From NCBI GenBank assembly GCA_021442965.1, contig JABUUX010000434.1, positions 1 to 6,905 on the forward strand: 6,905 nt of DNA, read 5' to 3'. Under the pieces are notes generated by a model. The model did no database searches, was not told the DNA's origin, and saw nothing but the letters and a program-made list of their open reading frames with translations. The stretch comes from Treponema sp. (GTDB lineage Bacteria; Spirochaetota; Spirochaetia; Treponematales; Treponemataceae). The translations under genes and the position numbers were made by a program. Positions within the stretch are counted from its first letter, which is position 1, and every line of letters begins with the position of its first letter. This document shows, in pieces, positions 1-5,881 of this stretch.

Positions 1-11
1 GAAATGTCCAT
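1..11 (-). CDS. Possible start of a downstream minus-strand gene (first three codons only)
   Basis: An ATG lies on the minus strand at positions 11-9, followed by codons for Asp and Ile before the window ends. It sits 8 nt after the TAG stop (22-20) of the sensor-cyclase gene. The stop overlaps an AGGA sequence (21-18) placed 6 nt before the ATG, a plausible ribosome binding site. If real, this gene would be translationally close to, and probably cotranscribed with, the diguanylate cyclase. Only three codons are visible, so no product can be named and the start itself may be chance. Confidence 0.25.
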
Positions 12-19
12 AATTTTTC

Positions 20-1966
20 CTATTTTGAATGGATTACAACCTGATTACGTCCGTGGCGTTTGGCATAGTAAAGTGCCTTATCTGCTTTTGCAACGGAAAC
101 TTCATAATTTTCCCCATCATAAACTGAAACCCCAATGCTGACTGTAATTTTAGTAACCATACTTTGGTCGGCTTCTATGGTCTTTCTGATTTTTTCGGCA
201 ATTTCATAAAGACGGTCTTCATTGTCACAGCCCAAACAGAAAATTACAAATTCTTCTCCACCCCAGCGGATTACCATATCAGTTTCGCGGATGCAACTCT
301 TTGCAAGAAAAGTAATGCGTTTAAGAACTTCATCACCCACACTATGTCCGTAGGTATCATTAACTTTTTTAAAGAAGTCTATATCCAGCATCATGATTCC
401 GACTTTTTCTGCCACCAGAGCTTTGGTTCCGTCGGTACACAAATCTTTAAATTTGTTACGGTTGTATACTCCAGTAAGTCCGTCAACAAGACTCTGAGAA
501 TAAAGCCTGTTTTTTGTACGAATCATTTCCAAAGCATTCTGAACATTGCGGTACCAGTTGCGGTGCATTGCTGTAGGCGAAAGAAGCCTGTCACAGTCAA
601 ACTGAAGAACAGAATAACCTAATGTATTGCTGGCAAAATGAAGCGAAATAAAATAATAAACCTGAGGCTTCTTCCAATCTTTTTCCATTGCAGGAAGAAG
701 TCGTTTTGTGCTAAAAGTATGATCTTTATCCAATGTATAATAATTTCTTCCAGACACATAATCCGGGTGCTTCTGAGAAATCTTATCAATGGCATAAAGC
801 ATTTTTGAAGGATATCCTTGAGAACGAACAACTGTTGTATCTAGCCAGTCCGGACAAAGATTCAGGTATACTGCCGAAAATGGTTCCAGAAGATATCCGT
901 TTATAAAAATCCTGTAAAGACAATCCAGCGGGCTGTTTTTTTCTGTAAGGTCTTCAAACATGTAACTTTCCATAAGACGCCCGATGTCAAAAAACTCTCT
1001 TGCCTGCCATTCTTCTTCACTGCGATTTACTTTATAAATCCAGTCCTTTACGGCATTTTTGTAAACCTTTACATCTGCCAAAGGTGAATTTGTACTTCCG
1101 GCTTCAATAAGTCCTTCTTCGTGATGAGGTTTTGGTCTTAGGATTCTTGTATTTGGAGAAATCTTACTTACAAGAAGATTTACAGCCTCCATAGCCATAC
1201 GTTCTTCCAAAGGTACATAAGATGTAATAGTAACATCATTCAAGAAGGCATCCTGAGTTGCTTCGTAGCCGGTAATCAAAACATCTTCCGGACACTTTAT
1301 ACCGTTTCTTGAAAGCTGATTTTCAAGCCCTAAAGCCATATAATCGTTTTCGCAAATAACTGCATCAGGAAGTTTTATTTTCTTTTCAATTATGGATTCT
1401 GCAAGTTTTTTTCCACCGGTATACCAGAAATCGCCATATTCAATTTTTATTTTTTCTTTAGAAACACCATATGTTTTTGCTGCTGAAATAATTGCCTTAT
1501 AAGCAACGTTCGTTTTTTCATTGTCGGAAGTACCTGTAAGGAAAATAGCATTCTTACATTTTTTCTTTCCAAATATGTGTGCTGCAATATCTTTAAAAGG
1601 AACAGCCTTATTTAAATGCACTGTATCATATCCGCCCATTTCCAAGTCGATGCAGACAACAGGCTTTTTGCATTTCTTTTTAATTAGTTTTTCTACTTTA
1701 TTCAGGATGGTGTTTTCGTTGTTGATGATAAACGAACGTGTAGCAACAACGACCCCTTCTACCAAATCAAAATTAATGAGGTTCAGGATATTCAAATCCT
1801 GATTTACATATTCTTCATAAGGATTCCCAAGACTTACCAGCGGACAAAAAACCTGAAGGTCATATCCATACCGATCAACTTGAGCCATAATTCCTGTAAG
1901 AAGTCTCTGCTGATACGCAGATTCCGGCGTTGCAATAATACACGCAATGGCTTTTCTTGCACTCAT
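20..1966 (-). CDS. LacI-type sugar-sensor / GGDEF diguanylate cyclase
   Basis: Probable cytoplasmic diguanylate cyclase making c-di-GMP from two GTP under control of a small-molecule sensor. Residues about 5-285 (from the ATG at 1966) resemble the LacI/PurR ligand-binding fold: an opening ACIIATPE strand and a stretch around 201-232 with ENDYMALG and PEDVLITGYE, typical of the second lobe. No helix-turn-helix precedes it, so it is unlikely to bind DNA. Residues about 295-485 form a segment I cannot assign. The GGDEF domain covers about 490-648: DGLTGVYNR, metal-binding Asp528 and Asp530 in LDIDFF, the active-site loop GGEEF at 569-573, an RETD product-inhibition site (560-563) exactly five residues before it, and a late VSIGVS strand. 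There is no signal peptide or membrane segment. The frame extends upstream to a TTG at 2008 (14 extra residues) with a weak GGA; I prefer the ATG because the recognisable fold begins right after it, but neither start has a strong Shine-Dalgarno. Domain calls are firm; the ligand is unknown. Confidence 0.93.
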   Translation of the reverse strand: MSARKAIACIIATPESAYQQRLLTGIMAQVDRYGYDLQVFCPLVSLGNPYEEYVNQDLNILNLINFDLVEGVVVATRSFIINNENTILNKVEKLIKKKCKKPVVCIDLEMGGYDTVHLNKAVPFKDIAAHIFGKKKCKNAIFLTGTSDNEKTNVAYKAIISAAKTYGVSKEKIKIEYGDFWYTGGKKLAESIIEKKIKLPDAVICENDYMALGLENQLSRNGIKCPEDVLITGYEATQDAFLNDVTITSYVPLEERMAMEAVNLLVSKISPNTRILRPKPHHEEGLIEAGSTNSPLADVKVYKNAVKDWIYKVNRSEEEWQAREFFDIGRLMESYMFEDLTEKNSPLDCLYRIFINGYLLEPFSAVYLNLCPDWLDTTVVRSQGYPSKMLYAIDKISQKHPDYVSGRNYYTLDKDHTFSTKRLLPAMEKDWKKPQVYYFISLHFASNTLGYSVLQFDCDRLLSPTAMHRNWYRNVQNALEMIRTKNRLYSQSLVDGLTGVYNRNKFKDLCTDGTKALVAEKVGIMMLDIDFFKKVNDTYGHSVGDEVLKRITFLAKSCIRETDMVIRWGGEEFVIFCLGCDNEDRLYEIAEKIRKTIEADQSMVTKITVSIGVSVYDGENYEVSVAKADKALYYAKRHGRNQVVIHSK

Positions 1967-2034
1967 ATATTTTAATTTTACTACATTTTCAAAAATTTGG
2001 GAAATCAAAAGAGTTTTCCATATTTCTGTAAAAA

Positions 2035-2064
2035 ATTATTTCATTGTTATTTTTATTTTGTAAG
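2035..2064 (-). promoter_or_regulatory. Candidate promoter for the sensor-cyclase gene
   Basis: Read on the minus strand, CTTACA (2064-2059, 4 of 6 matches to the -35 consensus) is followed after 18 nt by AATAAT (2040-2035, 5 of 6 matches to the -10). This would start transcription near 2028 and leave a leader of about 60 nt before the ATG at 1966. The region is very AT-rich, so such matches arise readily by chance. Confidence 0.3.
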
Positions 2065-2081
2065 GAGTAAAAGAATTACTC
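2065..2081. repeat. 17-bp dyad, candidate operator
   Basis: The sequence GAGTAA-AAGAA-TTACTC is a perfect 6-bp inverted repeat with a 5-bp centre. It directly abuts the candidate -35 element of the minus-strand promoter (2059-2064), where a bound regulator could affect transcription of the sensor-cyclase. There is no T-tract, so it is not a terminator. The short arms mean chance occurrence is possible. Confidence 0.35.
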
Positions 2082-2091
2082 AGGAAGTATA

Positions 2092-2109
2092 TTAAAATCT
2101 CCATTTTAA
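2092..2109. repeat. 18-bp dyad upstream of the degV-like gene promoter
   Basis: TTAAAAT-CTCC-ATTTTAA is a perfect 7-bp inverted repeat with a 4-bp centre. It ends 8 bp before the candidate -35 (TTGACG) of the plus-strand promoter. All arm bases are A or T, so it could simply reflect base composition, or be an AT-rich upstream element or operator. Confidence 0.3.
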
Positions 2110-2117
2110 AACTTTTC

Positions 2118-2146
2118 TTGACGAAAATTAAATATCATTTCATCAT
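2118..2146 (+). promoter_or_regulatory. Candidate sigma-70-type promoter for the DegV-family gene
   Basis: TTGACG at 2118-2123 matches five of six -35 consensus bases. After 17 nt comes CATCAT (2141-2146), which matches four of six -10 bases, including the important second A and last T. A start near 2153 would leave a leader of about 34 nt ending in the strong ribosome binding site. The -35 lies at the centre of a small 5-bp dyad (TTTTC-TTGAC-GAAAA, 2113-2127). An alternative TATAAA at 2146-2151 is spaced too far from this -35. Confidence 0.42.
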
Positions 2147-2172
2147 ATAAAGATACGATATTAAATTTTCCC

Positions 2173-2178
2173 AGGAGG
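2173..2178 (+). promoter_or_regulatory. Strong Shine-Dalgarno of the DegV-family gene
   Basis: AGGAGG, embedded in a longer purine run, lies 8 nt before the ATG at 2187 and fixes that start. It is much stronger than anything before the two possible starts of the divergent sensor-cyclase gene, suggesting higher translation of the DegV-family protein. Confidence 0.85.
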
Positions 2179-2186
2179 GGGAGAAA

Positions 2187-3071
2187 ATGAGACCTGTAAA
2201 AATCATTACTGATTCATGTTCGGACATGAGCCGCGATATTCGTGTTGCAAATAAGATTGATTACGTCCGAATGAAAACCATCTACAATGGTGAAGAAACT
2301 TGGGCCAGTCTGGACTTTGAATATTACACCCCAAAATCTCTTTACGACATTATGAGAAACGGAGAACGTGTTTTGACCACACCTGTTCCTCCGGATGAAT
2401 TTGAACGTGTATTCACAAAATATCTTGTAGAAGGTTACGACATTGTTTACATTGGCTGTTCTTTAAAACAGTCTACTTCTGTAAATGATGGGAAAAAAGT
2501 TGCCGCAAAACTTTTAAATGAATACACAAATGCAGAAATCTACTGCATAGATTCTATGAACGCCAGTATGGGAGAAGGACTTGTTGCACTTCTGGCTGCA
2601 AAATACAGAGACCAGGGAATGAGTGCAAATGAAATTGCTCACAAAGTTTCTGACGAAGTAAAAAAAGTAAATCAGTATTGTACCGTTCATACTTTGGACT
2701 GCCTTAAACGTGCAGGACGAATCAAAGCTTCGGCTGCTTTCTTTGGAAATCTTTTTAACATCAAACCTATCATCATTTCTGACATAAACGGTGATCAGGT
2801 AGGAATGAAAAAAGTTAAGGGCCGCGAAGAATCTGTAAAAGAAATGGTTGCAATGCTAAAAGAAACTATCATAGGTTCAGAAAACCAGTACATCTACATT
2901 ACTCATGCAGACTGTGCAGATGAAGCCGCAAAGTTAGCACAGTACATTATGGACGAAATTCCTTGTAAAAATGTTCACCTAAGTTATATAGGTCCGATTA
3001 TTGGAGCTTCCATAGGCCCTGGAGCTCTGGCTATTTTTGGCTATGGAAAAGAAGTTACTTTTGAAGGCTAA
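2187..3071 (+). CDS. DegV family (FakB-like) fatty-acid-binding protein
   Basis: A 294-residue cytoplasmic protein of the usual length for the DegV family, whose best studied members (FakB) hold a fatty acid so that the kinase FakA can phosphorylate it. Motifs in order are TDSCSD (8-13), TTPVPP (64-69, the place of the usual TSQPS), CSLKQSTSVN (91-100), DSMNASMGEG (122-131), LDCLKRAGRI (170-179), NIKPI (191-195), HADC (230-233) and IGPIIGASIGPGAL (268-281). The family fold is clear over the full length. Some ligand-site motifs are altered: the common SGxSGTY-like loop is CSLKQSTSVN, and the His often seen in the GAHTGPG-like motif appears as Ser275. The gene stands alone, with its own promoter, a strong Shine-Dalgarno and a terminator 12 nt after its stop. 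No FakA-like kinase is in the window, so a role in fatty-acid activation is inferred from the family, and the ligand may differ. Confidence 0.93.
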   Translation: MRPVKIITDSCSDMSRDIRVANKIDYVRMKTIYNGEETWASLDFEYYTPKSLYDIMRNGERVLTTPVPPDEFERVFTKYLVEGYDIVYIGCSLKQSTSVNDGKKVAAKLLNEYTNAEIYCIDSMNASMGEGLVALLAAKYRDQGMSANEIAHKVSDEVKKVNQYCTVHTLDCLKRAGRIKASAAFFGNLFNIKPIIISDINGDQVGMKKVKGREESVKEMVAMLKETIIGSENQYIYITHADCADEAAKLAQYIMDEIPCKNVHLSYIGPIIGASIGPGALAIFGYGKEVTFEG

Positions 3072-3083
3072 TTTTCTATGACA

Positions 3084-3128
3084 AAAAAACCGCAGGTACA
3101 TGCATAAAAACAATACCTGCGGTTTTTT
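3084..3128. terminator. Bidirectional intrinsic terminator between converging genes
   Basis: A perfect 15-bp inverted repeat pairs AAAAAACCGCAGGTA (3084-3098) with its complement (3114-3128) around a 15-nt loop. The GC-rich core CCGCAGG is flanked by an A run (3083-3089) and a T run (3123-3128), so transcripts from either strand end in a U tract. It lies 12 nt after the DegV-family stop and 16 nt after the stop of the minus-strand glycosidase, so it should end both units. Confidence 0.93.
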
Positions 3129-3144
3129 ATTTTTAAATTTATGC

Positions 3145-5862
3145 CTAAATATCAAACGTTCTTATTCTTTCACTTTCATCAATAGATCCTTCGTGCTTTT
3201 TAAAAGTGATATCTTTAAGATTCAAACCTTTTGCATTCACAGCAAGTCTTAAAACTGTAAACCGTTCATGGAATCTGACAACTTTTGAAATCTCGGTAAC
3301 ATTGCCGCCTGTTCCATGAAACGTCATGGTACTTACAGGGAATCCGTTAAAATAAAGAGTACACGGAAGCTGTGCCAGTTCACCCATTTTTGATGAAGCC
3401 CTGAGTGTAATTCTGTAAAAGTCAGGTTCTGTTACATCAAAAGCAAAAACATAGGAAGAGCCTATATCTGACTCCGGTTCTTCCAGATTTGCTGTCATCT
3501 CTTTTCCCAAAACCTTGTATTCAACATTTCTCATATCAACGTCTTCTGCATCCTGCGGCCTGTTGATAATTTCTACTTCGGTAGGATTTCCCGTCATTCT
3601 TCTAAAGGCTTCTGAATTTAAAACGTAACTGCACACATTCATTGCAGCACGCTGAAGTTCACCCCGGGTAATTGTTCCTTTGTTCAAAGCTTCCAGAGTG
3701 TTGTCTCCTCCGGCATTCGTTTCTCCGTTCGGACACACCATATATAAATCATTCTGGCTACGAACCATGTAATCAAAATTTGTATTTTTCTGGCTTCCGT
3801 CTTTTTCCATAGTTATAGAAGCCCACCAGTCTGTCATTACAATACCTTTGAATCCCCAGTCATTACGGAGGATTGTTGTACAAAGGTCATAATTCATAGC
3901 GGTAAAGTCTCCGTTCAAAAGTCCGTAAGTAGTCATAATGCTGTCACAATAACCGCTCTTAACACAAATCTCAAAAGCCTTTAGATAGATTTCTCTCAAT
4001 GCTCTTTCTGAAATTACGGAATCAACAGAACGACGGCGGAACTCCTGATTGTTTCCTGCAAAATGTTTTATAGTTCCGCCAGCTCCGTAAGATTTAAGAC
4101 CTTTTAACTGTGCTTCTGCAATTTTTCCGGTTAATAGCGGATCTTCGGAAAAGTACTCAAAGTTTCTTCCGTTCAGCGGATGACGGTGAATATTAATGCC
4201 GGGTCCCAAAAGACAGTCTACCTGATTGTAAATCATTTCCAAAGAAAGATATGAAAACAATTCTGTATTCAGTGCTTTATTAAATGTACATGCAAGCATA
4301 GTTCCGTTTGGAAGGCTAAAAGCTTTTGTACCGCAATCCAGTCTCATTCCCGAAGGACCGTCATCACAACAGCAGGCTGCAATTCCTTTTTCCCGTAAAG
4401 ATTTAGAAACACCTCCAAATGCAGCGGCTGTACCCGGAGTTACTAAAGAACTGCCCATTCCTTCACCACGAACAATAGAAGCAAGCTCATCATCACTTAA
4501 CTGGGCCACAAAATCTTCCATGGAGATTTTGCCTTCAGCTACATCCTTCAGTTTATAGCCCTTGTCCCCGGTAAATGAAATTTCATTTGGAAGATTTTCC
4601 TGTATCCTTTTTTGTAAATCCTCTTTTGAGGTAAATACAGCTTCCAGTGTTTCGAGTACTGTTTCCTTTATTTCGGCTATACCAATATTTTTTGTTTCGC
4701 GGACATTTTCACCTGCAAAAAAATTATATTTTCCACCTTCCAGTATCCATGAACTTTTATGCCCCGTAACTCCGCTTTCATCATACGATGCAAAATTTTC
4801 AAACGGAATTTCAAATTTCAGCACTTCCGATTTTCCGGGCTCCAACACTTGTGTCTTTTCAAAATCCACAAGCACTTTGAAGGCTTTATCAAGTTTTCCT
4901 TCCGGTGCTCCGGCATAAATCTGAATAACCTGCTTTCCGGAAACATCACCTGTGTTTGTAACTTTTACATTCATGAAGATTTTTTGTTTTTCTTCATTAC
5001 ACTCAAACCCTTCAGCCTCAAAAGAAAAAGTAGTGTAAGATTTTCCATATCCAAAAGGATAGCGGACTGAGTCTTTTGCCGACGTTTCAAAATACCGGTA
5101 ACCAACAAAAATTTCATCTTTGTAAAAATTTCTTGTTCCATCACCAAAAGTTTTATTACTTAAATAATCCTGAATTCTGTATGCAACTGTATCAGTCAAG
5201 TGACCTGAAGGAGAAACTTTTCCTGTAAGCACATCTGCGGTTCCAAGGCCTCCAACCATTCCTCCCTGCCATCCAAAAAGGACAGCATCAGGTTTTACCT
5301 CATCTATAAAACTTAAATCTATAAGACCGCCAGCATTTAAAATTACCACCATGCGGTCAAAAGTTTTTCTAACCAGACGAAGGTTTTCTTTTTCAATTTC
5401 TGTAAGTCCGTAGGAACCTTCAGACTCATTTGCATCTTTATCTTCTCCAGCTGTTCTCCCGATTATGAACAGTGCTGCATCCGAAGTAGAAGCTGTCTTT
5501 AAAATATCCTCTGTCAAAGGCATTTCTTTCTGACTCCAAGGTTCCATTCCCCAGCCAAGTCCCGCATCGTAAGGATTTTCTTTTTCCCAATCAATGTAAA
5601 TTTTTTCCAGTTCTTCATTCAAAGTAACAACTCCGCTTTCGCGTAGTCCTTCCGGAATTCCTGCAACATGAGACACATTTACCATGCCTCCGCTTCCAGT
5701 TCCTGATTTATAGTAATGAGTTTGAATTCTTCCAAAGACTGCTATATTCATTCCCTGAGTAAAAGGCAGAGCCTTGTTTCTGTTTTCCAGAAGAACAATT
5801 CCTTCTGCAACGGATTTTCTGGCTGCCTCGGTGTATTTGTTCCAGTCTAAAATTTGTTTCAT
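3145..5862 (-). CDS. Domain-permuted GH3 glycoside hydrolase (beta-glucosidase-like)
   Basis: A 905-residue retaining glycosidase of family GH3, probably removing terminal beta-linked sugars such as glucose. Domain order is permuted: the alpha/beta sandwich that normally comes second is first (about 10-275, with EGIVLLENRNKALPF and YPFGYGKSYTTF), then a fibronectin-III-like domain (about 290-395), then the TIM-barrel domain (about 440-750). The barrel shows DDGPSGMR (500-507), GPGINIHRHPLNGRNFEYF (553-571), KHFAGNNQE (599-607) and the nucleophile Asp678 in VMTDWW. The acid/base Glu should lie in the 139-150 loop (Glu140 or Glu147). Residues about 780-895 form an extra beta-rich module resembling a carbohydrate-binding sandwich. 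The same permutation is known from rumen Butyrivibrio and Ruminococcus beta-glucosidases. No signal peptide is present, so it should act in the cytoplasm on imported oligosaccharides. It follows the TPR gene by 19 bp and has its own GGAG site; both are probably cotranscribed. Substrate specificity cannot be read from sequence alone. Confidence 0.95.
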   Translation of the reverse strand: MKQILDWNKYTEAARKSVAEGIVLLENRNKALPFTQGMNIAVFGRIQTHYYKSGTGSGGMVNVSHVAGIPEGLRESGVVTLNEELEKIYIDWEKENPYDAGLGWGMEPWSQKEMPLTEDILKTASTSDAALFIIGRTAGEDKDANESEGSYGLTEIEKENLRLVRKTFDRMVVILNAGGLIDLSFIDEVKPDAVLFGWQGGMVGGLGTADVLTGKVSPSGHLTDTVAYRIQDYLSNKTFGDGTRNFYKDEIFVGYRYFETSAKDSVRYPFGYGKSYTTFSFEAEGFECNEEKQKIFMNVKVTNTGDVSGKQVIQIYAGAPEGKLDKAFKVLVDFEKTQVLEPGKSEVLKFEIPFENFASYDESGVTGHKSSWILEGGKYNFFAGENVRETKNIGIAEIKETVLETLEAVFTSKEDLQKRIQENLPNEISFTGDKGYKLKDVAEGKISMEDFVAQLSDDELASIVRGEGMGSSLVTPGTAAAFGGVSKSLREKGIAACCCDDGPSGMRLDCGTKAFSLPNGTMLACTFNKALNTELFSYLSLEMIYNQVDCLLGPGINIHRHPLNGRNFEYFSEDPLLTGKIAEAQLKGLKSYGAGGTIKHFAGNNQEFRRRSVDSVISERALREIYLKAFEICVKSGYCDSIMTTYGLLNGDFTAMNYDLCTTILRNDWGFKGIVMTDWWASITMEKDGSQKNTNFDYMVRSQNDLYMVCPNGETNAGGDNTLEALNKGTITRGELQRAAMNVCSYVLNSEAFRRMTGNPTEVEIINRPQDAEDVDMRNVEYKVLGKEMTANLEEPESDIGSSYVFAFDVTEPDFYRITLRASSKMGELAQLPCTLYFNGFPVSTMTFHGTGGNVTEISKVVRFHERFTVLRLAVNAKGLNLKDITFKKHEGSIDESERIRTFDI

Positions 5863-5870
5863 ATATATTT

Positions 5871-5874
5871 CTCC
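5871..5874 (-). promoter_or_regulatory. Ribosome binding site of the GH3 gene
   Basis: On the minus strand GGAG (5874-5871) precedes the ATG at 5862 by 8 nt and lies inside the 19-bp gap after the upstream gene's stop. It supports this ATG as the start. I see no room for a separate promoter in the gap, which points to cotranscription with the upstream gene. Confidence 0.75.
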
Positions 5875-5881
5875 AAAAAAA

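Noticed and set aside
164..622. 152-codon open frame on the plus strand opposite the GGDEF-encoding region
   Set aside because: It is antisense to a well-conserved domain, its translation resembles no family I know, and it has no convincing ribosome binding site. It is a shadow of the real gene.
2120..2186. A c-di-GMP or other riboswitch in the leader of the DegV-family gene
   Set aside because: The predicted leader is only about 34 nt, and I see no conserved aptamer helices or a terminator/antiterminator pair. The only inverted repeat (AATATC/GATATT) is short and AT-rich.
4350..4382. Run of three Cys residues before DDGPSGMR in the GH3 protein as a possible metal site
   Set aside because: I recall similar Cys-rich sequence before this motif in related permuted GH3 enzymes, and no further ligand pattern is apparent nearby; it is probably structural.
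4562..5070. Two overlapping plus-strand open frames (4562-4918 and 4759-5070) opposite the GH3 gene
   Set aside because: Both lie antisense to the fibronectin-like part of a clear GH3 gene, overlap each other in different frames, and look compositionally like reverse-strand shadows.
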